From NCBI RefSeq assembly GCF_006716645.1, contig NZ_VFPL01000001.1, positions 1,922,001 through 1,986,000 of the forward strand: a DNA stretch of 64,000 nucleotides, in the 5' to 3' direction. The notes under the pieces are model-generated. The model saw nothing but the letters and a program-made list of their open reading frames with translations, was not told the origin of the DNA and did not search any database. Numbering within the stretch: the stretch's first letter is position 1; each line of letters opens with the position of its first letter. A program made the position numbers and the translations under genes. Source of the stretch: Arcticibacter tournemirensis. GTDB lineage: Bacteria; Bacteroidota; Bacteroidia; Sphingobacteriales; Sphingobacteriaceae. Shown here in pieces: positions 1-8,078 of the stretch.

Positions 1-278
1 CTTTTTATGCCTCGGTGCAAAGGAGATACTTCGGGGTACAGAGCTTTCAAAGAGGTTTAGAATTATAGACAAATTTCAGAATATTTATCAGAAAATTTCG
101 TGAAGCTAGAATTAGTCACGCCTTCATAATATTTTAACGTTCAGATGCAACCTTTAGGAGTATTGCAGACGTATACAACGGTAAAGGCTCATGCACTAAA
201 CAGCAGTAGCCTGCCTATACAGTTGAATATTTTAAAGGGCGAAGGCTTTATCTTCACATAAAGAATATACTTAAAATA
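1..278. other. 5' flank, no convincing gene
   Basis: Frame 1 stays open from the window edge to a TAG at 58-60 and could be the last 19 codons of an upstream gene (ending RAFKEV), but I cannot assign it to a family. The rest, to 278, is AT-rich with no RNA gene and no clear TAnnTTTG promoter ahead of the histidine kinase gene. The histidine kinase may therefore be co-transcribed with whatever lies upstream. Confidence 0.25.
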
Positions 279-1874
279 ATGGATTTAATTAAGCTGTTGA
301 TAGTTGATGACAGACCCGAGAATATCGTTGCTCTTGAAGCTTTGCTAAAGCGCGATGAGATCGAGCTTATAACCACAACTTCTCCCAATGAGGCTCTAAG
401 AATCTGTTGGGAGCAGGATATTGCTATTGCACTTATCGATGTTCAAATGCCTGAAATGGATGGATTTGAGCTTGTGGAGATCCTGAAAAGCAATCCGCGA
501 ACACGCGAAATGCTGGTAATATTTGTGACGGCAATTTCAACTGAAACAAAATACGCCGTACGGGGCCTGTCGGTTGGAGCTGTTGATTATTTGTATAAAC
601 CTCTTGACCCATATATAACTTCTGCTAAGGTTGATTCCTTTATACAGTTGGTGCGGTATCAGCGGGAGATTAAACGTAAGAATGAAGAGCTTGAGAGTTA
701 TCAGAAGGAGCTTATCAAGGCGAAAGACCTGGCTATCCAGGGAAGGAAAACCAAGGAAAGCTTCCTGGCGAATATGAGCCATGAAATTCGTACTCCTATA
801 AATGGTATTCTTGGACTGATCTACTTGCTTCAGAATTCGAATCTCGATGATGAACAGAAAAGAATCATCGAATTGCTAAAAGACTCATCAGAGTCGCTTC
901 TGGGAGTAATCAATGATATTCTTGATTTTTCGAAAATAGAAGCAGGAAAGTTTAAGATTGTTCGATCTGAAACCCGGATTACTCATGTTGTTGGGTCCGT
1001 AACAGGACTTTTAAAAGCCAAAGCCGATGAAAAAGGGCTTTTGATGAATGTTTTAGTAGACGAAAATGTTCCTCCACTTGTAATAGCAGATGCTCTTCGC
1101 TTAAATCAGATCCTGCTTAACCTTTTAAGTAATGCTATTAAGTTTACAGAGAGAGGAACAGTGTCGTTGTTTGTTAAGGCTCCTGAGAGTAAAGGTAGCC
1201 TCACCCGTTTGCAGTTTATAGTGAAGGATACCGGTATTGGTATTCCTGCCGACAAACATGACCGGATATTTGAAATTTTCGAGCAGGCAAACGAGAATAC
1301 CGGACATGTGTACGGAGGTACCGGACTGGGTCTTTCGATAGTTAAAAGATTAGCAGCCTTGATGGGCGGAGAGATTTCTGTTGAAAGCCAGGAGGGTGTT
1401 GGCAGTAGTTTTACTTTTGCTAACTGGTTCAAAGTAGTAATTGAGGACGCTGATAAAGTTTCGGTTAAGAGTATTTCGGCACTGGAGAAGTTTGACAATC
1501 TTAATATCCTTGTTGCCGAGGATAATACGATAAGTCAATTCATGATCAGAAAGATCCTTGCTGGCTGGAATATAAAGGCGGATATCGTAGAAAACGGGGC
1601 TCAGGTTTTGGAAAAAATAAATCAAAATAGATACGATCTGATCCTGATGGATACCTATATGCCTGTAATGGGAGGATATGAAGCAACCCGTAAAATACGT
1701 ACGGAAATGCCCGAGAACGTAAGGAATATACCGATTATATCCCTGTCGGCGGCCGTAATGGACGACGAAAAACAGGAAGCTTTAGATGCTGGTGTGAATG
1801 ATATTTTAAGTAAGCCTTTTGATCTCAATGCATTACACCAAATGATCGACCGGTATATCCGGAAGGCTGACTGA
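279..1874 (+). CDS. Hybrid histidine kinase with receiver domains at both ends
   Basis: A soluble 531-residue two-component signalling protein. Residues 1-125 form a receiver domain with acidic residues D10-D11, phospho-acceptor D54 (IDVQMP) and the conserved lysine K107. A helical linker (about 126-160) leads to a HisKA domain with the phospho-acceptor H168 (SHEIRTP), then a HATPase domain with N box (NLLSNAIKF), DTGIGIP and GGTGLGLSI motifs. A second receiver ends the protein, with D458 (LMDTYMP) and K512. There is no membrane segment or ligand-binding domain, so input probably arrives through the N-terminal receiver. This layout is common in Bacteroidota next to chemotaxis-like CheB/CheR genes, and such a neighbour could lie just off the left edge. 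No output DNA-binding domain is present. Confidence 0.93.
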   Translation: MDLIKLLIVDDRPENIVALEALLKRDEIELITTTSPNEALRICWEQDIAIALIDVQMPEMDGFELVEILKSNPRTREMLVIFVTAISTETKYAVRGLSVGAVDYLYKPLDPYITSAKVDSFIQLVRYQREIKRKNEELESYQKELIKAKDLAIQGRKTKESFLANMSHEIRTPINGILGLIYLLQNSNLDDEQKRIIELLKDSSESLLGVINDILDFSKIEAGKFKIVRSETRITHVVGSVTGLLKAKADEKGLLMNVLVDENVPPLVIADALRLNQILLNLLSNAIKFTERGTVSLFVKAPESKGSLTRLQFIVKDTGIGIPADKHDRIFEIFEQANENTGHVYGGTGLGLSIVKRLAALMGGEISVESQEGVGSSFTFANWFKVVIEDADKVSVKSISALEKFDNLNILVAEDNTISQFMIRKILAGWNIKADIVENGAQVLEKINQNRYDLILMDTYMPVMGGYEATRKIRTEMPENVRNIPIISLSAAVMDDEKQEALDAGVNDILSKPFDLNALHQMIDRYIRKAD

Positions 1875-1968
1875 ATTAAATCTCGTAAGTCGGAATTAGA
1901 TATATCGGAGGGCCAACAACTGCCATTGCTTCTTATGAGTTTGCACGCCTCATTTTTTTAATAATAAA

Positions 1969-1999
1969 TTTGATAATCTTATAAAAAGGCGTACTTTTG
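1969..1999 (+). promoter_or_regulatory. Promoter of tRNA-Leu (Bacteroidota consensus)
   Basis: TTTG at 1969-1972, a 19-bp spacer, then TACTTTTG at 1992-1999. This is an exact match to the Bacteroidota primary sigma factor consensus (TTTG, about 19 bp, TAnnTTTG). Transcription should start near 2003-2005, about 20 nt before the tRNA. Confidence 0.85.
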
Positions 2000-2025
2000 C
2001 ATTCCAAAATAATGAATATCCTAAT

Positions 2026-2107
2026 GCGGAAGTGGCGTAATTGGTAGCCGCACCAGACTTAGGATCTGGCGCCGAGAGGCGTGGGGGTTCGAGTCCCTTC
2101 TTCCGCA
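2026..2107 (+). tRNA. tRNA-Leu (anticodon TAG)
   Basis: An 82-nt class II tRNA. The acceptor stem GCGGAAG (2026-2032) pairs with CTTCCGC (2100-2106) and A2107 is the discriminator base. The anticodon loop reads ACTTAGGAT, giving anticodon TAG, and a variable arm precedes the T arm (GGTTCGAGTCC). CCA is not encoded and must be added after transcription. Confidence 0.95.
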
Positions 2108-2110
2108 CAT

Positions 2111-2140
2111 AATTCCCTCCGCTGACCGGGGGGAATTTTT
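2111..2140 (+). terminator. Terminator after tRNA-Leu
   Basis: AATTCCC (2111-2117) pairs with GGGAATT (2131-2137), extended by inner C/G pairs, and runs into a short T tract. It sits right behind the tRNA and ahead of tig. Confidence 0.7.
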
Positions 2141-2171
2141 GTATAGACACTAATGAACTAAATGTCGTAAA

Positions 2172-3518
2172 ATGAATATCACACAAGAGAAAATCGATAA
2201 CCTAAACTCAGTAGTTAAAGTAAGTATCAAGCCAGAGGACTATCGCGACCGCGTTGAAAAAGCTATTAAGAGCCAGGCTAAGAAGGCAAAACTCCCAGGC
2301 TTCAGACCAGGTATGGTGCCTCCATCTCACATAAAAAAGATGTATGGCAAGAGTATACTTGTGGATGAGATAAATAATTTGTTGAACGATTCTCTTAACA
2401 ATTATATCACAGAAAATAAGCTTGACGTCCTGGGCCAGCCACTTCCGAAAGTTGATGAAAGCAAGGAGTTTAACTGGGATTATAACGATGAATTCGAATT
2501 TGATTATGAACTTGGGCTTGCGCCTGAGTTTGAACTTAGTTTTTCAGAAAAAGATACCCTGCCTTATTATCAGATAAAAATCGATGCTGAGACACTTGAG
2601 TCACGCGTCAAAAACATCAGAAAGAGTTATGGCAAAATGACAAACCCTGAAGTTTCGGCAGAAGATGATATCCTTTATTCCGAATTAACGCAACTATCTC
2701 CGGATGGCTCTGTTTTTGAAGGCGGTATAAGCAGTACAGCTTCTGTCAGGCTCGACCTGATTAAAGATGAGGAAATAAAGAAGGCTTTAATAGGTCTTAA
2801 GAAAGACGATGTTACAGAATTGGATATTCAGAAAGCATTTGCTAATGATGCCGCTCAGATATCGAAATTGTTAAACATTGGTGAGGACGATGCGAGAGAT
2901 CTGCAGTCTAAATTTAGGTTGACAGTAAAAAATGTGAACAGACTCGAAGAGGCTGATCTGGATCAGGAGTTCTTTGATAAATTATTTGGCAAAGACGCTG
3001 TAAAAACAGAAGAAGAGTTTAAAGAGAAAATCACGGCAGAGCTTGAGTCGATGGTAATGCAGAATGCTGACCAGAAACTTAATAATGATATTATAGGTTT
3101 TGGACTGCAGAAGTTTAATCTTGAACTTCCTGATGAGTTCCTTAAGCGTTGGCTGAAGGCGACTAATCAGAATATAACCGAGGAAGAACTCGAGAATGGC
3201 TATAGTGATTTTGCGCGTAATCTGAGATGGACGCTGATTGAAAATAAGCTGATGAAGGAAAATAGTCTTGAAGTAAAATACGAGGATGTTTTTGAAGCAG
3301 CGAAACAAAGGCTTGATGCTCAATTCAGAATGTATAGTCCTCAAGCTCTTCCTGAGGATCAGTTAGCACAGTACACGGTTCAGTTTTTACAGAATAAAGA
3401 AAACGCCAACAAGGTATTTGAAGATGTAAAAACGGCGAAGGTTCTTGATTATCTGAAAACTGTTATTACATTAGATAAGAAGGAAATAGAATATAACAAG
3501 TTTCTGGAACTGAATTAA
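2172..3518 (+). CDS. tig: Trigger factor (ribosome-associated chaperone)
   Basis: A 448-residue ribosome-bound chaperone that shields nascent chains and has peptidyl-prolyl isomerase activity in the family. The N-terminal ribosome-binding domain (about 1-110) carries the signature GFRPGMVP, the equivalent of the loop that docks at the ribosomal exit tunnel. The FKBP-like domain (about 150-240) is diverged, as is usual in Bacteroidota, and a long helical C-terminal substrate-binding domain follows. The start at 2172 follows tRNA-Leu and its terminator. The gene leads the classical tig-clpP-clpX cluster, linking folding with Clp proteolysis. The 100-bp gap to clpP may hold a separate promoter. 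Confidence 0.95.
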   Translation: MNITQEKIDNLNSVVKVSIKPEDYRDRVEKAIKSQAKKAKLPGFRPGMVPPSHIKKMYGKSILVDEINNLLNDSLNNYITENKLDVLGQPLPKVDESKEFNWDYNDEFEFDYELGLAPEFELSFSEKDTLPYYQIKIDAETLESRVKNIRKSYGKMTNPEVSAEDDILYSELTQLSPDGSVFEGGISSTASVRLDLIKDEEIKKALIGLKKDDVTELDIQKAFANDAAQISKLLNIGEDDARDLQSKFRLTVKNVNRLEEADLDQEFFDKLFGKDAVKTEEEFKEKITAELESMVMQNADQKLNNDIIGFGLQKFNLELPDEFLKRWLKATNQNITEEELENGYSDFARNLRWTLIENKLMKENSLEVKYEDVFEAAKQRLDAQFRMYSPQALPEDQLAQYTVQFLQNKENANKVFEDVKTAKVLDYLKTVITLDKKEIEYNKFLELN

Positions 3519-3621
3519 AAAATATTGGTTATAAGAGTGTTTTAGCCAGTATTTCTTTACAGGGAAATTACTTGCTTATGCTTTAATTGATTTAAATTAG
3601 TAACCATATAAATTCAATCCA

Positions 3622-4326
3622 ATGAATATTGATAAAAATGAATTTCGTAAATACGCGGTAAAGCACCACCGTATAGGTAGTCAGCATGTTGATAAGTTCA
3701 TAGCAGGCGTGGAGAGAAGCTCTCTTCCAATGTCGATGACTCCCTATATTATCGAGGAACGTCAGTTGAACGTTGCTCAGATGGACGTTTTCTCTAGATT
3801 AATGATGGATCGCATCATTTTTCTGGGCGATGCGATTTATGATAATAATGCGAACATCATTCAGGCTCAGTTGTTGTTCCTTCAGTCGACTGATGCAAAA
3901 CGCGATATCCAGATCTATATTAACTCTCCTGGAGGATCGGTATATGCAGGGTTGGGGATCTATGACACGATGCAATATATTTCGCCGGACGTAGCTACAA
4001 TATGTACAGGAATGGCGGCTTCAATGGCTGCTGTGTTACTCTGTGCCGGCGCTGCGGGTAAACGTGCGGCTTTGTCTCATTCAAGAGTGATGATTCATCA
4101 GCCTCTCGGGGGCGTTCAGGGACAGGCTTCGGATATTGAAATAACTGCACGTGAAATATTGAAACTGAAGAGGGAGCTTTACGAAATTATTTCTAATCAT
4201 ACCGGTCAGGAATATCAGAAAGTTCACGATGCTTCAGACAGAGATTATTGGATGATTGCTGGTGAAGCTAAAGAATTCGGCATGATTGACGAGGTTCTTG
4301 GTGAAAACAAAGGAAACAATGAGTAA
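3622..4326 (+). CDS. clpP: ATP-dependent Clp protease proteolytic subunit
   Basis: A 234-residue serine protease subunit that forms the tetradecameric ClpP barrel. The catalytic triad is visible: S134 (GMAASMAA), H159 (MIHQPLGG) and D208 (DRDYWM). The N-terminus is about 35 residues longer than in E. coli ClpP, consistent with a propeptide or Bacteroidota-type extension. The end overlaps the start of clpX by 8 nt (ATGAGTAA at 4319-4326), so the two are translationally coupled. Confidence 0.97.
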   Translation: MNIDKNEFRKYAVKHHRIGSQHVDKFIAGVERSSLPMSMTPYIIEERQLNVAQMDVFSRLMMDRIIFLGDAIYDNNANIIQAQLLFLQSTDAKRDIQIYINSPGGSVYAGLGIYDTMQYISPDVATICTGMAASMAAVLLCAGAAGKRAALSHSRVMIHQPLGGVQGQASDIEITAREILKLKRELYEIISNHTGQEYQKVHDASDRDYWMIAGEAKEFGMIDEVLGENKGNNE

Positions 4327-5560
4327 AAGTTCGAAAGACATAAAATGTTCCTTTTGCGGAGCAGGTAAACAGGACACGCTGATGCTGATTGCTGGCCTTG
4401 ACGCTCATATTTGCGACAAGTGTGTAGCGCAGGCAAATCAGATATTGGCCGAAGAGCTATCGACCCGCAAAAGTAAAACTTCGCAGTCTGCTTTAACCCT
4501 AATGAAGCCGCTTGAAATCAAGAATCACCTGGACCAGTACGTAATTGGTCAGGACGATGCTAAAAAGGTTTTGTCTGTAGCGGTATACAATCATTACAAA
4601 AGGTTGAATCAGAAGATTGAGAAGGATGAGGTGGAGATCGAGAAGTCGAACATCATCATGGTAGGAGAAACCGGAACTGGTAAAACATTGCTTGCAAAAA
4701 CCATTGCAAAAGTACTTCATGTACCTTTCTGCATTTGCGACGCAACGGTTCTAACGGAAGCCGGTTATGTTGGAGAGGATGTCGAAAGTATCTTAACACG
4801 GCTTCTCCAGGCTGCCGATTATGACGTTGCTTCTGCTGAACGCGGAATCGTATATATAGACGAGGTTGACAAAATAGCCAGGAAGAGCGATAATCCTTCC
4901 ATTACCCGTGATGTTTCAGGCGAAGGCGTACAACAGGCGCTACTCAAGATTCTTGAAGGCACGATAGTAAACGTCCCACCTCAAGGGGGAAGAAAACATC
5001 CCGATCAGAAGATGATTGCAGTAAACACGAATAATATATTGTTTATCTGTGGTGGTGCTTTTGACGGAATTGAAAAGAAGATTGCCAACCGGTTAAGAAC
5101 ACAAACGGTTGGATATAAAGTAAAGAAAGAGGATGTAAATATAGATTTAAAGAATCTGTATAAATATATTACTCCTCAGGACTTACGCTCATTCGGGTTA
5201 ATTCCTGAATTGATCGGACGGCTTCCTGTGATTACACATCTCAATCCCTTAGACCGGACTGCTTTGCTGAATATTTTAACCGAGCCGAAAAATTCGTTAA
5301 TAAGACAATATAAGAAGCTGTTTGAATATGAAGGTATAAAGCTTGAGTATGAAAAGGAAGTGCTTGAATTTATTGTCGATAAAGCGATGGAATTCAAGCT
5401 CGGTGCACGCGGACTGCGGTCTATCTGCGAGGGCATCATGATCGATGCTATGTTTGAAGTCCCTTCTGAGAAGCAGCATGAGAAGGAGCTATATATAACG
5501 CTCGATTACGCACTTGAGAAGTTCGCCAAGTCGGACATAAAAAAACTAAAAGTTGCATAG
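4319..5560 (+). CDS. clpX: ATP-dependent Clp protease ATP-binding subunit ClpX
   Basis: A 413-residue AAA+ unfoldase that feeds substrates to ClpP. The N-terminal zinc-binding domain has the four cysteines C10, C13, C32 and C35. Walker A is GETGTGKT (116-123) and Walker B is IVYIDE (D181, E182). An in-frame ATG at 4286 would add 11 residues that lie inside the clpP coding sequence. I chose 4319 because the product then begins [10 protein letters not shown] like known ClpX, and because it gives the 8-nt overlap typical of coupled clpP-clpX. A strong terminator follows directly. Confidence 0.97.
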   Translation: MSKSSKDIKCSFCGAGKQDTLMLIAGLDAHICDKCVAQANQILAEELSTRKSKTSQSALTLMKPLEIKNHLDQYVIGQDDAKKVLSVAVYNHYKRLNQKIEKDEVEIEKSNIIMVGETGTGKTLLAKTIAKVLHVPFCICDATVLTEAGYVGEDVESILTRLLQAADYDVASAERGIVYIDEVDKIARKSDNPSITRDVSGEGVQQALLKILEGTIVNVPPQGGRKHPDQKMIAVNTNNILFICGGAFDGIEKKIANRLRTQTVGYKVKKEDVNIDLKNLYKYITPQDLRSFGLIPELIGRLPVITHLNPLDRTALLNILTEPKNSLIRQYKKLFEYEGIKLEYEKEVLEFIVDKAMEFKLGARGLRSICEGIMIDAMFEVPSEKQHEKELYITLDYALEKFAKSDIKKLKVA

Positions 5561-5566
5561 AAAGAG

Positions 5567-5590
5567 CCCCGAAGAAATTCGGGGTTTTTT
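5567..5590 (+). terminator. Rho-independent terminator of clpPX
   Basis: CCCCGAA (5567-5573), a GAAA tetraloop, TTCGGGG (5578-5584) and six T. It begins six bases after the clpX stop codon. Confidence 0.9.
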
Positions 5591-5610
5591 GTATCCGAAA
5601 TATTAAAATT

Positions 5611-6474
5611 ATGAATGAAGAAAAAGATGTTAAAAAAGATGCTGATGTTTTAGAAAAGACACCAAAGGTAAAAGAAGTGGAAAGCCCTGTGAAAAAAGGG
5701 CTTAAAACCAAGGAGCAAATCGTATCTAACTGGCTTCCCCGGTATACGGGCAGACCGCTGAGTCAGTTCACTGACTTTATTATATTGACCAATTTTTCAA
5801 AATACCTTCAGCTTTTCTCTGAATGGCATAACAACGCTCCGATAATGGGTTTAGACAAGCCCATGCAAAGTGTGTCTGCAGCAGGTATCACTATTATAAA
5901 TTTCGGAATGGGCAGTCCGCTTGCTGCCACGATGATGGACCTTTTGAGCGCCATCAGTCCCAAGGCGGTTCTCTTTTTAGGGAAGTGCGGAGGCTTAAAG
6001 AAAAAGAACAATATCGGGGATCTTATACTTCCGATAGCCGCTATCCGTGGTGAAGGTACATCTAATGATTATCTTCCTGCAGAAGTTCCGGCGCTTCCTG
6101 CTTTTGCCCTTCAAAAAGCAATCTCAACAACTATACGTGATCATTCCAGGGATTATTGGACAGGAACAGTTTATACCACGAACCGTCGGGTATGGGAGCA
6201 CGATAAAGAATTTAAACGCTATCTTAAATCTTTAAGAGCTATGGCGGTAGATATGGAGACGGCCACAGTATTTACGGCTGGTTTTGCAAATAAGATACCA
6301 ACTGGCGCACTATTGCTTGTTTCGGATCAGCCTATGATCCCTGAGGGTGTTAAAACTGCTGAAAGTGATTCGAAGGTGACAGAGAAATATGTAGAAACTC
6401 ATTTGCGCATAGGCATAGATTCACTTGAGCAGTTAATCAATAACGGTCTGACCGTAAAACATCTTAAGTTTTAA
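5611..6474 (+). CDS. amn: AMP nucleosidase, short form (PNP/UDP phosphorylase family)
   Basis: A 287-residue nucleoside phosphorylase-fold protein that by family would hydrolyse AMP to adenine and ribose 5-phosphate. It lacks the N-terminal domain of the long proteobacterial Amn. In place of that domain is a charged, low-complexity start (residues 1-40, rich in K, E and D). The fold is seen in FLGKCGGLKKKNNIGDLILP and in the purine/ribose-binding segment VDMETATVFTAGF. It starts 20 bp after the clpX terminator and so probably has its own promoter. Assignment to AMP rather than another nucleoside follows Bacteroidota annotation practice and is not proven by residues here. Confidence 0.8.
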   Translation: MNEEKDVKKDADVLEKTPKVKEVESPVKKGLKTKEQIVSNWLPRYTGRPLSQFTDFIILTNFSKYLQLFSEWHNNAPIMGLDKPMQSVSAAGITIINFGMGSPLAATMMDLLSAISPKAVLFLGKCGGLKKKNNIGDLILPIAAIRGEGTSNDYLPAEVPALPAFALQKAISTTIRDHSRDYWTGTVYTTNRRVWEHDKEFKRYLKSLRAMAVDMETATVFTAGFANKIPTGALLLVSDQPMIPEGVKTAESDSKVTEKYVETHLRIGIDSLEQLINNGLTVKHLKF

Positions 6475-6545
6475 CGTTTGCCACTTATAACATAAGGCCA
6501 ATATCATATTGCGGCGTCGTCTCTGTGGATTGATCGTTTAATTAT

Positions 6546-6553
6546 TACTTTTG
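6546..6553 (+). promoter_or_regulatory. Minus-7 element, very close to the start codon
   Basis: TACTTTTG fits TAnnTTTG and ends only 5 nt before the ATG at 6559. No good TTTG lies 17-21 bp upstream. If used, the mRNA would be leaderless or have a leader of only a few bases. Confidence 0.5.
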
Positions 6554-6558
6554 CAAAT

Positions 6559-7920
6559 ATGTGGTATAACAACATTTTAGAGACCATTGGAAATACGCCG
6601 CTAGTGCGACTGAATAAGATTACTAAGGATGTTAAAGCGACTGTTTTAGCAAAGATCGAAACGGTTAATCCGGGTAATTCTATCAAAGACAGGATGGCAT
6701 TGCAGATGATCGAAGACGCTGAACGTGAGGGTCTGCTTAAACCAGGGGGGACGATCATCGAAGGGACATCTGGCAATACCGGTATGGGTTTGGCGATTGC
6801 TGCCGTGATAAAGGGTTATAAATGTATTTTTACTACTACAGATAAGCAATCTAAGGAAAAGATCGACGCTCTTCGGGCTTTTGGGGCCGAGGTAATAGTT
6901 TGTCCCACTAACGTCGAGCCTGAAGATCCAAGATCTTATTATTCGGTATCATCCAGATTGCAGAAAGAGGTTCCAAATGCGTGGAAAGCGAATCAGTATG
7001 ATAATCTTTCAAATTCAAAAGCCAACTATGAGCAGACCGGACCAGAAATATGGGAACAGACCGAAGGAAAGATCACTCATCTGATCGTTGGAGTAGGTAC
7101 GGGCGGGACTATTTCGGGAGCGGGAAGATATTTGAAAGAAAAGAACCCTGATATTAAAGTCTGGGGTATAGATACCTACGGATCAGTCTTCAAGAAGTAT
7201 AAAGAGACCGGAATCTTTGACAAAGATGAAATATATCCTTATATCACAGAAGGCATAGGGGAAGATTTTTTGCCTCAGAACGTTGACTTTTCGGTTATTG
7301 ATCACTTTGAGAAAGTAACTGATAAAGACGCCGCGTTGATGACCCGGGAAATTGCCAGGAAAGAGGGAATCTTTGCTGGGAACTCGACGGGAGCGTCGAT
7401 TGCCGGGTTACTACAGCTGAAAGAGCACCTCAAAGAGGGTGATCTGGTGGTTGTAATCGTACATGATCATGGCACACGTTACCTGGCTAAAATGTATAAT
7501 GAAGATTGGCTGAGGGAACGAGGGTTCCTTAAGGATGAGAAGCTTACTGCGAAGTCAATTCTTTCCAGGAGAGAGCGCCAGGAGATTGTTACAATCGACG
7601 CAGATAAAACAGTTCTCGAAGCAATTAACACAATAAAAACATTAAATATTTCACAGATCCCTGTCACGCAGCACGGCAAAATCGCAGGAAAGATTACGGA
7701 AAGCGACATTTTAAGCTCATTGCTTGAAAATCCTTCTATGAAGTCAGCTGGCGTACAGGAAGTCATGACGAAACCGTTTCCCTTTGTGGATCTTAATACC
7801 TCCATTGATAAGATATCACTGCTTATAAATAAAGAGAATACGGCAGTGCTCGTGGAAGATGAACTTGGGCGTCTTGAAATTATTACTCAGTTTGATATCA
7901 TTAACGCAATGGCGATATAG
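6559..7920 (+). CDS. Cystathionine beta-synthase-like PLP enzyme with CBS domain pair
   Basis: A 453-residue cytoplasmic enzyme. Residues 1-330 are a fold-type II PLP domain of the cysteine synthase/cystathionine beta-synthase family. The PLP lysine is K43 (NSIKDRMA), the substrate loop is EGTSGNTG and the phosphate-binding loop is GTGGTISG. Residues about 335-453 are two CBS domains, usually a regulatory nucleotide or S-adenosylmethionine sensor. This matches eukaryote-like CBS in layout but lacks the haem domain. Likely reaction: serine plus homocysteine to cystathionine (or cysteine plus homocysteine with H2S release). O-acetylserine sulfhydrylase activity is an alternative. It converges on murA across a heptamer palindrome. 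Confidence 0.88.
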   Translation: MWYNNILETIGNTPLVRLNKITKDVKATVLAKIETVNPGNSIKDRMALQMIEDAEREGLLKPGGTIIEGTSGNTGMGLAIAAVIKGYKCIFTTTDKQSKEKIDALRAFGAEVIVCPTNVEPEDPRSYYSVSSRLQKEVPNAWKANQYDNLSNSKANYEQTGPEIWEQTEGKITHLIVGVGTGGTISGAGRYLKEKNPDIKVWGIDTYGSVFKKYKETGIFDKDEIYPYITEGIGEDFLPQNVDFSVIDHFEKVTDKDAALMTREIARKEGIFAGNSTGASIAGLLQLKEHLKEGDLVVVIVHDHGTRYLAKMYNEDWLRERGFLKDEKLTAKSILSRRERQEIVTIDADKTVLEAINTIKTLNISQIPVTQHGKIAGKITESDILSSLLENPSMKSAGVQEVMTKPFPFVDLNTSIDKISLLINKENTAVLVEDELGRLEIITQFDIINAMAI

Positions 7921-7926
7921 CCGTTT

Positions 7927-8076
7927 AGTAGCAAGCAGCTAGTATCAAGTATCAAGAAATAAGAGTTAAATTCAAAGACTAAGGCTAAGCGTAACGTTGA
8001 GCAACGCTGCTTTCAGCTTTTATCTTTCCGCTTTCAGCTTTAGCTTCTTGATACTTGATACTAGCTACTTGATACT
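7927..8076. repeat. Heptamer-built palindromic element 1
   Basis: The whole gap between two convergent genes is one degenerate palindrome made of in-phase 7-mers. The left arm, 7927-7989, is nine heptamers, most beginning AG (AGTAGCA, AGCAGCT, AGTATCA twice, AGAAATA). The right arm, 8007-8076, is ten reverse-oriented heptamers (CAGCTTT, TATCTTT, AGCTTCT, TGATACT). The outer part contains a perfect 22-bp inverted repeat (7937-7958 with 8045-8066). The centre is a small hairpin, CGTTG-AG-CAACG (7995-8006). Its position suits a bidirectional terminator, though there is no clean T tract. Confidence 0.85.
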
Positions 8077-8078
8077 CA

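Noticed and set aside
1950-2186. 78-codon minus-strand frame
   Set aside because: It runs through tRNA-Leu and its promoter. The same applies to minus-strand frames over tRNA-Arg (16494-16685), tRNA-Ser (25691-25945) and tRNA-Pro (31147-31341).
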